From the NCBI GenBank assembly GCA_944354265.1, contig CALVPX010000009.1:1-46272 (forward strand): a stretch of DNA of 46,272 nt, given 5' to 3'. A program made the translations under genes and the position numbers. Positions within the stretch are counted from its first letter, which is position 1, and each line of letters starts with the position of its first letter. Shown here piece by piece: positions 22,821 to 31,204 of this stretch. This DNA is from an uncultured Clostridia bacterium (GTDB lineage Bacteria > Bacillota > Clostridia > Christensenellales > Borkfalkiaceae). The notes below the pieces were generated by a model, which was given only the letters and a program-made list of their open reading frames with translations, did no database searches and was not told the origin of the DNA.

Positions 22821-22911
22821 TACGCGCCAAAGGCGCGAAAAATTTTTTGTTTTTGAATTAATTTATTAATTAAGATATTTAAAATTTTTATATATTCATA
22901 GGAGATAAACA

Positions 22912-23208
22912 ATGGCAGTTAAAATGAGACTCACAAGAATGGGCGACAAAAAGTCCCCCTTCTACAGAATCGTAGTCATCGATTCAAGAAAAGCGCAGTC
23001 GGGCGAATATATCGATAAAATCGGCTATGTCGACCCCCTCAAGAACCCCGCAGAAATCAACATCGACGTTGAAAAGGCTAAAAGTTGGCTTGCAAAGGGC
23101 GTTCAGCCTACCGAAACTGTTAAAAGCTACCTTGTAAAGGCAGGCGCTTTGGAACAGTCCACCAAACTTTCCGCCCCCAAGACAAACAACAAGAAAAAGA
23201 AGAAATAA
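22912..23208 (+). CDS. rpsP: 30S ribosomal protein S16
   Basis: A 98-residue S16 (bS16) of the small ribosomal subunit. The family signature MAVKMRLTRMGDKKSPFYRIV at the N-terminus and GYVDPLKNP near residue 40 are clear. The C-terminus carries a lysine-rich extension (KTNNKKKKK). SD AGGAGA lies seven bases before the ATG. It sits between ffh and khpA as in most Bacillota, but with repeat elements on both sides. Confidence 0.97.
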   Translation: MAVKMRLTRMGDKKSPFYRIVVIDSRKAQSGEYIDKIGYVDPLKNPAEINIDVEKAKSWLAKGVQPTETVKSYLVKAGALEQSTKLSAPKTNNKKKKK

Positions 23209-23212
23209 ACAA

Positions 23213-23400
23213 TTAACACAAATTGTGCATTGGAGGACATGCACCAATTTGTCGTTAGTTTGAGCGCCACGCGCTCTTGCCGCGATTTGATTTAGCCCTC
23301 AATAAAATAATCGCGGCAATTCACTGTGCTGAGGCTGCTGACCGCAGCAAACAGTGGCTTGCTGCGCGAAAGCGCGGTTTCGCTTGCAAACGTGTTTTGT
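23213..23400 (+). repeat. TTAACG multi-hairpin element, copy B
   Basis: Between rpsP and khpA. It begins TTAACACAAATTGTGC, has TTGCCGCGAT paired with ATCGCGGCAA around TTTAGCCCT, then GCTGAGGCTGCTG, GCTGCGCGAAAGCGCG and TTCGCTTGCAAACGTG. Confidence 0.75.
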
Positions 23401-23479
23401 GTGCTTTCAGCACTATATCGCAATAAAATAAGGAATATGGCGCCATCATCCGGTTTGTAACGCGCCTCGGAGAATTATT

Positions 23480-23725
23480 ATGTTAGAATTAATCAAGTAT
23501 ATCGTCGAGCAGTTTGCCGACAAAAAGGACGAAATCGAATACAAGGTCGAAGAAAAGGAAAACTCCATCGAAGTTACCATTCTTTTGGCCGAAAGCGACA
23601 TGGGCAAGGTAATCGGCAAGCAGGGCAAAATTGCCAAGGCAATGCGCACCCTTGTCCGCTACGCCACCCCCAAGAACAGCAAAAAGTATGTAATCGAAAT
23701 CGAAGAAAAGAAGGAAGAGGCGTAA
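23480..23725 (+). CDS. khpA: KhpA-type KH-domain RNA-binding protein
   Basis: An 81-residue single-KH-domain protein (formerly YlqC). The GxxG RNA-binding loop is visible in GKVIGKQGKIAKAMRTLVRYA near residue 38. In Gram-positive bacteria KhpA pairs with KhpB (Jag) and binds many transcripts, affecting cell length and division. The usual ylqD gene is absent between it and rimM. Start ATG 23480 with CGGAG upstream. Confidence 0.93.
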   Translation: MLELIKYIVEQFADKKDEIEYKVEEKENSIEVTILLAESDMGKVIGKQGKIAKAMRTLVRYATPKNSKKYVIEIEEKKEEA

Positions 23726-23741
23726 ATTTGCATCTTCTGAA

Positions 23742-23768
23742 AAAAAGGCTGTCAGGCCTTTTTTTCTT
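23742..23768 (+). terminator. possible weak hairpin between khpA and rimM
   Basis: AAAAAAAGGC-tgtca-GGCCTTTTTTTCTT: a short stem with a T-run, just 15 bp before rimM. It could attenuate the downstream part of the operon. Confidence 0.5.
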
Positions 23769-23782
23769 ACACGGCAAAATTT

Positions 23783-24286
23783 ATGGAAAAGACTCTAACT
23801 ATCGCAACAGTATTGAAGCCGCAGGGCATACGCGGCGAAATAAAGGTTAAGGCGCTTACCGACAGCGCAGAGGACATAAAAAATTTCCCCCGCGTGTTCA
23901 TCGACGGCGTGGAATATAAGGTGCTCTCCGTCCGCCCCGCGGGCGACTGCGCCTTCTTAATGCTGCGCGGCATTGCAGACAGAAACGCCGCCGAACTTTT
24001 GCGCGGCAAGGACGTCCTTGCCCTGCGCGAGGATGCTCCCCAACTCCCCGAGGACACCTATTACCTCGTCGACGTGCTCGGCTGTGAAGTCGTCACCGAA
24101 AGGGGCAAGGTTCTCGGCAAAATTTCCGACATAACTCCCGCCAAGACGGATATTTACGTTGTCGAGGGCGGTGGCAAAAGAATAACCTTTGTCGCCGCAG
24201 ACGGGGTCATCGAAGATATCGATGTGGAAAATAAGAGGGTGACCGTCAACAAAAAGCGCTTCGACGAAGTCGCCATGTACGAATAA
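23783..24286 (+). CDS. rimM: ribosome maturation factor RimM
   Basis: A 167-residue 16S rRNA-processing factor that binds S19 and helps assemble the 30S head. N-terminal RimM beta-barrel starts LTIATVLKPQGIRGEIKVKALTD; the C-terminal PRC barrel includes YYLVDVLGCEV near residue 92 and ITFVAADGVIEDID. Its TAA shares its last A with the trmD ATG (TAATG), so the two are translationally coupled. The start lacks a strong SD. Confidence 0.95.
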   Translation: MEKTLTIATVLKPQGIRGEIKVKALTDSAEDIKNFPRVFIDGVEYKVLSVRPAGDCAFLMLRGIADRNAAELLRGKDVLALREDAPQLPEDTYYLVDVLGCEVVTERGKVLGKISDITPAKTDIYVVEGGGKRITFVAADGVIEDIDVENKRVTVNKKRFDEVAMYE

Positions 24287-24960
24287 TGAAGATAACAATT
24301 TTAACGCTCTTCCCCGAAATGTTCGGCCCGCTTAAAATGAGCATAATCGGCCGCGCCGTGGAGAGCGGAAAACTTGATATAAACATAGTCAATATCCGCG
24401 ACTATACCGAGGATAAAAAGCACTTCAAGTGCGACGACTACCCCTTCGGCGGCGGGGCGGGCATGGTCATGATGCCCCAACCCATCGCCTCCGCTATAGA
24501 GGCGGTCGACCCCGACCATACTGCGCGCCGCATCTACATGTCTCCCAAGGGCGCCACGTTCACTCAGGCCAAGGCGTTCGAACTTGTCGGATGCGGGCAC
24601 ATAGTGCTGCTGTGCGGCCACTACGAGGGCGTAGATCAGCGCGTGATAGACCTGTTCATAGACGAGGAGATATCCATCGGCGACTATGTTCTGACGGGCG
24701 GCGAGCTGCCCGCCATGGTCGTCTGCGACGTCGTCGCCCGCTATGTCGACGGCGTTCTGTCCGACGGGTCGCTCGTAGATGAAAGCTTTGCCGACGGCGC
24801 TTTGGAATATCCCCAATACACCCGCCCCGCCGTATTCCGCGGGGTGAGCGTGCCTGAAGTTCTGCTTTCGGGCAACCACCAAAAGGTCGCCGAGTGGCGC
24901 AGGGAGGAGAGCCTGAAACTTACAAAAAAACTCCGCCCCGACCTCTTGGAAAAAAAGTAA
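24286..24960 (+). CDS. trmD: tRNA (guanine-N1)-methyltransferase TrmD
   Basis: A 224-residue SPOUT methyltransferase that makes m1G37 in tRNAs to prevent +1 frameshifting, using S-adenosylmethionine. Visible are MKITILTLFPEMF, PFGGGAGMVMMPQP near residue 50, the trefoil-knot motif LLCGHYEGVDQRVIDL near 108 and SIGDYVLTGGELPAM near 129. Length is normal. Coupled to rimM. Unlike in Bacillus, rplS does not follow; it lies 3 kb downstream behind yraN. Confidence 0.97.
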   Translation: MKITILTLFPEMFGPLKMSIIGRAVESGKLDINIVNIRDYTEDKKHFKCDDYPFGGGAGMVMMPQPIASAIEAVDPDHTARRIYMSPKGATFTQAKAFELVGCGHIVLLCGHYEGVDQRVIDLFIDEEISIGDYVLTGGELPAMVVCDVVARYVDGVLSDGSLVDESFADGALEYPQYTRPAVFRGVSVPEVLLSGNHQKVAEWRREESLKLTKKLRPDLLEKK

Positions 24961-24980
24961 GTTGCCATTGCATAACTTTG

Positions 24981-25093
24981 TCATCTTGAGCGAAAGGAGC
25001 GCAGCGAGTGAAGTCGAAAGATCTTGTTCGGTCAATATCAAGCAAGATACGTTCGACTACGCATGGCTATCGCCCTGCTTCGCTCAGTATGAC
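24981..25093. repeat. TGTCATCTTGAGCG dispersed repeat
   Basis: GTCATCTTGAGCGAA...GAAGTCGAAAGATCTTG, then CAAGATACGTTCGACTACG, ending GCTTCGCTCAGTATGAC. A second copy is at 45586-45762, and its left end is fused with a TTTCGAC end at 31112-31202. From 25094 to 25265 I see only degraded hairpin sequence. Confidence 0.7.
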
Positions 25094-25265
25094 TTAATCC
25101 GTGAAAAACTTGCGCGACGGCGTTCTCGCAGCAAACAATAAAAATAACTTACGCCGAAAAACGGTAGGCGGAATTCATTTCTGCCGTAAAGCCGTTTTAC
25201 GACAAAATCAAACTCGCTGCGCGGTCGCACGGAGCTGCTTGCAGCGAGTACGACCCGAGCTATTA

Positions 25266-25456
25266 AAATTAATTAAGTTTGCAAGCGAAGTCGCCCTTCG
25301 CGCCGCAAGAAACAATTTGTTGCGGGCAGCAACCTCAGCGGTGGGAATTGCCGCGATTATATAATATCAGGGCTAAAACATATCGCGGCAAGGGAGGCAG
25401 GCCTCCAAAACTAACGGCGAAATATGCGCGGCCCTAGCGCGTTTTTCGCGTTAATT
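25266..25456 (-). repeat. TTAACG multi-hairpin element, copy C (inverted)
   Basis: Read on the minus strand it gives TTAACGCGAAAAACGCG, CGCCGTTAGTTTTGG, CTTGCCGCGAT...ATCGCGGCAATT, GCTGAGGTTGCTG and ACTTCGCTTGCAAACTTAATT, collinear with copy B. Confidence 0.75.
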
Positions 25457-25460
25457 GCTT

Positions 25461-26315
25461 ATGAAGTTTATCCAATGGTTCCCGGGCCACATGACCAAGG
25501 CGATGAGGATGATGGAGGAGTCGGTAAAGGTGTGTGACGGCATAATCTATGTGCTCGACGCGCGCTGCCCCGCCTCGTCCTACAACAAAAACCTCAAAAA
25601 GACCTTCGGTTCGCGCCCCGTTCTCTACGTTCTGAATAAGTGCGACCTCGCCGATAAAAAGGCGGATGAATTTGTAAAACTCATCCGCTCAAAGGGCGGC
25701 GCGTGCATAAAGCTCAACGCCGTCAATGCCAATTCGCGGCGGGATATTGCGGGGGCAATCGCCTCTCTCGTCGCCGAAAAGCAGCAAAAGAGCCTAGCCA
25801 AAGGCTACAACCGCATATTCCGTTTTATGGTGTGCGGCGTGCCCAACACGGGCAAGAGCACGCTCATAAATCTTTTATCGCGCGAAAAGCGCGCCGCAAC
25901 GGGCGATAAGGCGGGCATCACCCGCGGCAAGCAGTGGATTCGCTGCGACGGGTTCGAGCTTTTAGATACCCCCGGCACCACGCCGCCCGCGTTCGAAAAC
26001 CAAAAGCTTGCCATCCGTCTTGCGTTTGTCGGCTCGCTCAACGACGACATCTTGGATATCGACGACGTCGCCCTCGCTCTTTTAGAGGAGCTTTGGCAAA
26101 AATATCCCCAATACCTCTCCGAACGGTACGGCATAGAGGGGGGCACGCCTCTCGAAATGCTTGAAACCGTCTGCCGCCGCCGCGGATTTATGCTGCGCGG
26201 GGGCGACTTTGACTACGAGCGCGGCGAACGCGCCGTTTTGGACGACTTCCGCAAGGGGCGCTTGGGTCCCGTCACGCTCGACGACCTGTCCGACTGCGAC
26301 GGATACGACTTCTGA
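25461..26315 (+). CDS. rbgA: ribosome biogenesis GTPase RbgA (YlqF)
   Basis: A 284-residue circularly permuted GTPase needed for late 50S assembly (incorporation of L16 and others). The motif order is permuted: G4 LNKCDL near residue 56 comes before G1 GVPNTGKST near 128 and G3 DTPG near 170, as in YlqF. N-terminal WFPGHMTKAMRMM is the family hallmark. The start ATG 25461 overlaps the end of repeat copy C and has no SD. The stop is three bases before rnhB. G3 reads DTPGTTPP. Confidence 0.94.
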   Translation: MKFIQWFPGHMTKAMRMMEESVKVCDGIIYVLDARCPASSYNKNLKKTFGSRPVLYVLNKCDLADKKADEFVKLIRSKGGACIKLNAVNANSRRDIAGAIASLVAEKQQKSLAKGYNRIFRFMVCGVPNTGKSTLINLLSREKRAATGDKAGITRGKQWIRCDGFELLDTPGTTPPAFENQKLAIRLAFVGSLNDDILDIDDVALALLEELWQKYPQYLSERYGIEGGTPLEMLETVCRRRGFMLRGGDFDYERGERAVLDDFRKGRLGPVTLDDLSDCDGYDF

Positions 26316-26318
26316 CAT

Positions 26319-26915
26319 ATGGATAAATTGTATTACGAAAGCAAACTGCATGAGCGCGGCATAAAATATGTGTGCGGCGTGGACGAGGTCGGCCGCGGCC
26401 CCCTCGCCGGACCCGTCGTCTGCGCGGCGGTCATCATGCCCGAAGGCGACATAATTGAGGGTGTGGACGACAGCAAAAAACTTTCGGCCAAGATGCGTCA
26501 AAAATTGTCCGAACTCATAAGGCAAAAGGCGGTTGCATGGGCAATATGCCGCGTTGAACCGCAGGTGATTGACGACATAAACATACTTCAGGCCACTAGA
26601 CTTTGCATGAAGAACGCCGTTGAAAGCCTTGAAATTAAGCCCGACTTTGTGCTGACCGACGGCAACATGACGCTCGACATCGACATTGAACAGCGCAGCA
26701 TTGTAAAGGGCGACGCCAACTGCTACTGCATAGGCGCCGCCTCGATTATCGCCAAGGTGTACAGGGACGCGCTCATGGCGGAATATGCGGCGGTCTATCC
26801 CGGCTACGGGTTCGAAAAAAACGTCGGCTACGGCACGGCGGCGCACATAGCCGCAATCAAGGCGCAGGGGCTTACGCCCATTCACCGCAGGAGTTTTACG
26901 GGCAAATGGCAATAA
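26319..26915 (+). CDS. rnhB: ribonuclease HII
   Basis: A 198-residue type II RNase H that removes ribonucleotides from DNA. Catalytic motifs are CGVDEVGRGPLAGPV with the Asp-Glu pair at residues 22-23, LTDGNM near 124, and ASIIAKVYRD near 147. Its end overlaps yraN by ten bases, so this is a tight operon rbgA-rnhB-yraN. A weak SD is present. Confidence 0.96.
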   Translation: MDKLYYESKLHERGIKYVCGVDEVGRGPLAGPVVCAAVIMPEGDIIEGVDDSKKLSAKMRQKLSELIRQKAVAWAICRVEPQVIDDINILQATRLCMKNAVESLEIKPDFVLTDGNMTLDIDIEQRSIVKGDANCYCIGAASIIAKVYRDALMAEYAAVYPGYGFEKNVGYGTAAHIAAIKAQGLTPIHRRSFTGKWQ

Positions 26916-27259
26916 GGGGCATAAAACGCCGCCTCGGCTTTTCGGGCGAGCGCAGGGCGGTCAGGTATCTTAAAGACAGCGGCTATGAAATTTTGGAGCG
27001 CAACTTCCGCTGTCCCTTCGGCGAGGTGGACATAATCGCGCAGAGGGGCGAATATGTCGCGTTTATCGAGGTCAAGGCGCGCTCGGGCGACAGCTTCGGC
27101 CGACCCAACGAGGCCGTCCGCCGCGACAGGCAGCGCCGCTACATTAACTGCGCCCGCTTTTATTTTTCGGGCAGGACAATGGACTGCGTGGTCCGCTTCG
27201 ACATAATCGAAATTCTCAACGGAAAAATCAACCATATAGAGAACGCGTTCATGGCTTAG
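26906..27259 (+). CDS. yraN: UPF0102 (YraN) nuclease-fold protein
   Basis: A 117-residue protein of the YraN family. The nuclease-like core is visible as GEVDIIAQRGEYVAFIEVKARSG around residues 38-60. N-terminal GFSGERRAVRYLKDSGYEIL is typical. The family's precise role is unknown; it is usually encoded next to rnhB, as here, which suggests a DNA repair or recombination link. Confidence 0.93.
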   Translation: MAIRGIKRRLGFSGERRAVRYLKDSGYEILERNFRCPFGEVDIIAQRGEYVAFIEVKARSGDSFGRPNEAVRRDRQRRYINCARFYFSGRTMDCVVRFDIIEILNGKINHIENAFMA

Positions 27260-27319
27260 CCGCCGCCCATATATTATATATATGGTATAGGCGAGTTGGT
27301 GCATAAAGATAGCGCTGAA

Positions 27320-27585
27320 TTCTATTCAAGCCTCCCTTGTGCAAAGGGGGACGAATGAGGCACTTCATAGCACAACGGATACCCGTTGTGCGTGCTGAAG
27401 TGAGATGAGTGAGCGCTAAGTGCAAGGCGCGAACGGTGACCGAGCCGCCATGCCATTGCATTAATGGCGGCGAGACACAAAGGGGGGATTGTAGGCGCGA
27501 AAGCGCCGTAGAATAAAATACTGCGGCACAATCCCTCAGTCACGCTGCGCGTGCCAGCTCCCTTTACACAAGGGAGCCCATAATG
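27320..27585. repeat. compound dispersed repeat (CCCTTTG / AAGGGAGC family)
   Basis: Reverse copy of the 5127 element at its right end (CAATCCCTCAGTCACGC, then CTCCCTTTACACAAGGGAG) and CTCCCTTGTGCAAAGGGGG at its left. Between them is a long nested hairpin, CACTTCATAGCACAACGG with CCGTTGTGCGTGCTGAAGTG. There is no ORF. From 27586 to 27741 I see nothing else except a possible TATAAA box at 27718. Confidence 0.7.
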
Positions 27586-27741
27586 CGGCAAATAAGTCCT
27601 TTTAAGTTTAGCAAGTAACCAATATCCTAAGCACACAACTTTCGTGAGATATTTTATGTGAAAATTGCGATACACCCCCTGAAAATAGTTGCGTTTTTAT
27701 TTCGCGTTTGGTAAGATATAAAAGCTGATTCAGTTTACAGG

Positions 27742-27779
27742 GCGCCACCCGGCGCTTAATCATACAGGAGGACAGACAG
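27742..27779 (+). promoter_or_regulatory. possible L19 mRNA leader hairpin
   Basis: GGCGCC-acc-CGGCGC is followed by TTAATCATACAGGAGGACAG and the rplS start. The position and the short hairpin just before the SD fit the L19 ribosomal-protein leader of Firmicutes, by which L19 represses its own synthesis. The assignment is by position and shape only. Confidence 0.45.
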
Positions 27780-28124
27780 ATGAAAGGTTTGGTTGAAGCT
27801 ATCGAAAAGGAAGGCATGAAGGAAAGCGTACCCGCGTTCAACGTCGGCGACACCGTAAGGGTCGGCTTCAAGGTCATTGAAGGTACCAAGGAAAGAATTC
27901 AGAACTTCGAAGGCGTCGTCATTGCCAAAAAGCATGGCGGCATCAGGGAGAGCTTCACGGTAAGAAGGCTGTCTTTCGGCGTAGGCGTCGAGAGGACTTT
28001 CCCCGTGCACTCGCCCAAGATTGCGTCCATCACCGTTGTAAGAAAGGGCAAGGTCAGAAGGGCTAAGCTCTATTACCTTCGCGGGCTCACCGGCAAGGCT
28101 GCAAAAATTAAGGAAGTTAAGTAA
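27780..28124 (+). CDS. rplS: 50S ribosomal protein L19
   Basis: A 114-residue bL19 at the 30S-50S interface. Family motifs [19 protein letters not shown] and [23 protein letters not shown], with [13 protein letters not shown], are clear. The SD AGGAGG is nine bases upstream of the ATG. It is separated from trmD, its usual neighbour, by rbgA-rnhB-yraN and two repeat blocks, and has its own terminator. Confidence 0.97.
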   Translation: MKGLVEAIEKEGMKESVPAFNVGDTVRVGFKVIEGTKERIQNFEGVVIAKKHGGIRESFTVRRLSFGVGVERTFPVHSPKIASITVVRKGKVRRAKLYYLRGLTGKAAKIKEVK

Positions 28125-28127
28125 TTT

Positions 28128-28163
28128 AAAAAAGCTCCCGCTATGCGCGGGAGCCATTTTTTT
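28128..28163 (+). terminator. rho-independent terminator of rplS
   Basis: GGCTCCCGC/GCGGGAGCC-type stem (AGCTCCCGC-tat-GCGCGGGAGC) followed by CATTTTTTTG. Confidence 0.85.
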
Positions 28164-28164
28164 G

Positions 28165-28350
28165 TTAACGCAAGTTGTTTACTAGAGGACGTAAACTAAC
28201 TTGCCGTTATTTGAGGGCGCTGCCCTCTGTGGCGCAATCTTAAGAGCCCTACAATTATAAAATTGCGCCACATTCACCTGCTGAGGCGCAGGTATGCGCA
28301 AATTGGGTTGCGCTGCGTGAAGGCGCGACTTCACTTGCGCCGTTAATTAT
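28165..28350 (+). repeat. TTAACG multi-hairpin element, copy D
   Basis: The clearest full copy: TTAACGCAAGTTG with CAACTTGCCGTTA-like arm (GTTTAC/GTAAAC inside), GAGGGCGCTGCCCTC, GGCGCAAT...ATTGCGCC, GCTGAGGCGCAGGTATGCGC, AAATTGGG, GCTGCGTGAAGGCGCG, and ACTTGCGCCGTTAATTA at the right end. Ends TTAACG and CGTTAA are inverted. Confidence 0.8.
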
Positions 28351-28426
28351 TTTAGAATTATTAGTATTTTGCGCACACGCGCAATTCATGCAAACGAAGT
28401 TTGCAAATATATGATAAGGTGTAAGT

Positions 28427-29947
28427 ATGTTAGCTAAAGTTAAAAGTTTTGCGCTCATAGGCCTGAACGGCGTTCCCGTGGAGGTGGAGGCGGACATAAA
28501 CAGGGGCATGACAAGTTACGAACTAGTTGGCCTGCCCGACGCCGCCGTCAAGGAGAGCAGGGAGAGGGTAAATTCCGCAATTTTAAATTCGCGCATGCAC
28601 TTCCCCGTCAACAGGCTGACGGTCAACCTCGCCCCGGCGGACATAAAAAAGGAGGGCAGCCACTACGATCTGCCCATCGCCCTCGCCATTTTAAAGGCGA
28701 GCGAACAGCTCTTGGGGTGCAATACAGACGACATAGTTATGCTTGGCGAACTCGCCCTCGACGGCTCCATCCGCCCCGTTTCGGGCGTGCTTCCCGCCCT
28801 CATCTCGGCAAAAAAGCAGGGCTACACCCGCTTTATAATTCCCTTTGCCAACGCCAACGAGGCGGCGTATATCGATGGCATACAGGCCTACGCCTTGAGG
28901 AGCCTTTCAGAGGCGGTCGACTTCGTCACGGGCAGGGCGGCGTTTGAACCCGTCGCCGTCAAAAGCTTTTCCTCCGCCCTCAAAAATTCCCGTTACGGCA
29001 CGGATATGGCCCTCGTCAAGGGTCAGGTCGTGGCAAAGCGGGCGCTTGAAATTGCCGTGGCGGGCGGGCACAACATACTCTTATCGGGTCCTCCCGGCGC
29101 CGGCAAGACCATGCTTGCGCGCTGCATACCCACAATTATGCCCGACCTCACCTTTGAAGAGGCGCTTGAAGTTACGCAGATTCACTCGGTTGCGGGCGAC
29201 TTGGGCGGCGAGGGCATAATTTCCCTGCGCCCCTTCCGCACGCCCCACCACACGGCAACAACAGCCTCGCTGTGCGGGGGCGGCAATGTCAGGATAAGGC
29301 CGGGCGAAATTTCAAAGGCGCACAAGGGCGTGCTGTTTTTGGACGAACTGCCCGAATATTCGCGCTCGGCGCTCGAATCGCTCCGTCAGCCCCTCGAGGA
29401 CAAGGTCATAACCGTCACCCGCGCGGGTGGCGCCGTGACCTTCCCCGCCGACTTCATGCTGTGCGCAAGCATGAACCCCTGCCCGTGCGGCAACTACGGC
29501 TCGTCCTACAAGCAGTGCACCTGCACGCCTGCGCAGATAAGGCGCTACCGCGCCAAAATTTCGGGGCCGCTCTTGGACAGAATTGATCTGCAGGTGGAGG
29601 TGGACAGCGTAAAGTATGAAGAGCTCGCCGCCGAGGAGGGCGGAGAGAGCAGCGCGGAGGTAAAAAAGCGCGTCGAGCGCGCCCGTGCCATTCAGCGCGA
29701 ACGCTTCGGCGGGCCCTACACCAACGCAAACATGGGCGAAGGGCAAATCAAAAAGTTCTGCCGCCTCTCGCCCGAGTGCGAGGGCATACTGCGCGGCGCC
29801 TTTGAGCGGCTCGCCCTGTCGGCGCGCGCCCGCTCGAGGATAATAAAGGTGGCGCGCACGATAGCCGACCTCGATTTTTCAGCCGAAATTAAGCCCGAAC
29901 ACATCTTAGAGGCGACGTCCTACCGCAACTTTGACGTCAAGGAATGA
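28427..29947 (+). CDS. YifB/ComM-family Mg-chelatase-like AAA+ ATPase
   Basis: A 506-residue protein with an N-terminal Lon-like domain (GLPDAAVKESRERVNSAI near residue 34), a central AAA+ domain with Walker A GPPGAGKTMLARCIP near 220 and Walker B GVLFLDELPEYSR near 304, and a zinc-like Cys cluster CPCGNYGSSYKQCTC near 350. ComM-type proteins are helicases that promote branch migration during integration of transformed DNA. It overlaps dprA by four bases (ATGA), so the pair is coupled and fits a DNA-uptake or recombination role. Confidence 0.93.
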   Translation: MLAKVKSFALIGLNGVPVEVEADINRGMTSYELVGLPDAAVKESRERVNSAILNSRMHFPVNRLTVNLAPADIKKEGSHYDLPIALAILKASEQLLGCNTDDIVMLGELALDGSIRPVSGVLPALISAKKQGYTRFIIPFANANEAAYIDGIQAYALRSLSEAVDFVTGRAAFEPVAVKSFSSALKNSRYGTDMALVKGQVVAKRALEIAVAGGHNILLSGPPGAGKTMLARCIPTIMPDLTFEEALEVTQIHSVAGDLGGEGIISLRPFRTPHHTATTASLCGGGNVRIRPGEISKAHKGVLFLDELPEYSRSALESLRQPLEDKVITVTRAGGAVTFPADFMLCASMNPCPCGNYGSSYKQCTCTPAQIRRYRAKISGPLLDRIDLQVEVDSVKYEELAAEEGGESSAEVKKRVERARAIQRERFGGPYTNANMGEGQIKKFCRLSPECEGILRGAFERLALSARARSRIIKVARTIADLDFSAEIKPEHILEATSYRNFDVKE

Positions 29948-31014
29948 TGAATTACACAAAAACGCAATGCGACGCCATAGTCGCCGACAGCTTCGGAGAG
30001 CTCAATTATAAACAAAAGCTCGCCCTTATGTGTGCGGCAGATGAAAAAAACGGCGAGCACATAAAATATTCTGATATGCTGATTAAAAGTCTCGGCGGCG
30101 GAGTATATAATAAACTGAACAAGCTTTTTTTAAGCGGCGACTACCGCAGTCAGGTAATCGGCAGACTTTCAGAGCGCGGATTTGCCTGCGTCACCCTGTA
30201 CAGCGACGGATATCCCCGCCTGCTCAAGCAAATTCCCGTTCCGCCCCTCGTGCTCTATTGCAGGGGCAGGGTGGAGCTTTTGAAGGGCGACTGTTTTTCA
30301 ATAGTCGGCTCAAGGCGCACGCCGGCGGCGACCCTTGCCGCGTGCAGGAAGATTGCGGGCGAAATTGCCTCAAAGATGACCGTCGTCACGGGCATTGCCG
30401 ACGGAGCCGATACCGCCGCCATACGCGGCGCGCTTGCAAGCGGCAATATTATCTGCGTGCTTCCCGGCGGATACGACTATCTCTACCCCACGTCAAGCGG
30501 ACCGCTCATCGCCGAATTGGAGAAGAGCGGGCTTGTTATCTCCGAATGGCCGCCCCATACGGCGGTGCAAAGGTACATGTTCACCGTGCGCAACCGCATA
30601 ATTGCGGGCATCTCGAGGGGAGTGCTCGTCGCCTCGGCGCCCAAAAAGAGCGGCGCCCTCATCACGGCAAATTACGCCGCCGACTACGGGCGTGAGGTGT
30701 TCGCCTTTCCCCACTCGCTCGGCGTCTCCGCGGGCGAAGGCAGCAACGCGCTCATAAAAAACGGCGCATTTCTCTGTCAGAATGTACTTGACATTTTCAG
30801 CTCTTTCGGTTTAGAATACAAAACTGAAGAAAAGACCCTCTCCGCAGAGGAGGACAAAATTATCAGTTTCCTGCGCGAAAACGGGCAGTCACACATTCAG
30901 GATATAGCCAAAGCCGTCGGAATAAGGGTCTTTCAGGCGGTCACAACGTTGTCCGCGCTTGAAATTAAAGGCCTCGTAGTCAGATGCGGGGGAAACACGT
31001 ACGAAGCATGTTAA
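29944..31014 (+). CDS. dprA: DNA-processing protein DprA
   Basis: A 356-residue DprA/Smf protein that loads RecA on incoming single-stranded DNA. The Rossmann DprA core includes FSIVGSRRTP near residue 118, VTGIADGADTAAIRGAL near 145 and LITANYAADYGREVFAFP near 238. A C-terminal winged-helix domain is visible after residue 295 (IAKAVGIRVFQAVTTLSALEIKGLV). The N-terminal SAM-like extension is typical. Start at 29944 or the adjacent ATG at 29947. Confidence 0.95.
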   Translation: MMNYTKTQCDAIVADSFGELNYKQKLALMCAADEKNGEHIKYSDMLIKSLGGGVYNKLNKLFLSGDYRSQVIGRLSERGFACVTLYSDGYPRLLKQIPVPPLVLYCRGRVELLKGDCFSIVGSRRTPAATLAACRKIAGEIASKMTVVTGIADGADTAAIRGALASGNIICVLPGGYDYLYPTSSGPLIAELEKSGLVISEWPPHTAVQRYMFTVRNRIIAGISRGVLVASAPKKSGALITANYAADYGREVFAFPHSLGVSAGEGSNALIKNGAFLCQNVLDIFSSFGLEYKTEEKTLSAEEDKIISFLRENGQSHIQDIAKAVGIRVFQAVTTLSALEIKGLVVRCGGNTYEAC

Positions 31015-31020
31015 CGCAAA

Positions 31021-31080
31021 TTGTGTGCAGTTAATGAATTGCAAGCAAGCTTGCATGAATTGAATACTTCGTATTCATAA
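31021..31080. repeat. mini-hairpin string with ATGAATT linker
   Basis: GCAAGCaaGCTTGC and GAATACttcGTATTC are each followed or preceded by ATGAATT or ATAAATT. No coding potential. Confidence 0.65.
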
Positions 31081-31111
31081 ATTGTCGCCATAGCCTTGTC
31101 CGTCGCTACCA

Positions 31112-31202
31112 TTGTCATCTTGAGCGAAGTCGAAAGATCTTGGAGCGAAGCGACGGACAATGGTAGCTCCGAGATTTCTCCGCGTTGGTCGAAATGACAA
31201 GG
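31112..31202. repeat. hybrid of the TCTTGAGCG and TTTCGAC repeats
   Basis: It begins GTCATCTTGAGCGAAGTCGAAAGATCTTGG and ends GAGATTTCTCCGCGTTGG-TCGAAATGACA: the left end of one family joined to the right end of another. GCGAAGCGACGGACAATGG occurs in the middle. Confidence 0.7.
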
Positions 31203-31204
31203 CT

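Noticed and set aside
24961-25460. An insertion sequence between trmD and rbgA.
   Set aside because: The stretch is made of dispersed repeats with inverted ends but no transposase ORF, not even a broken one.
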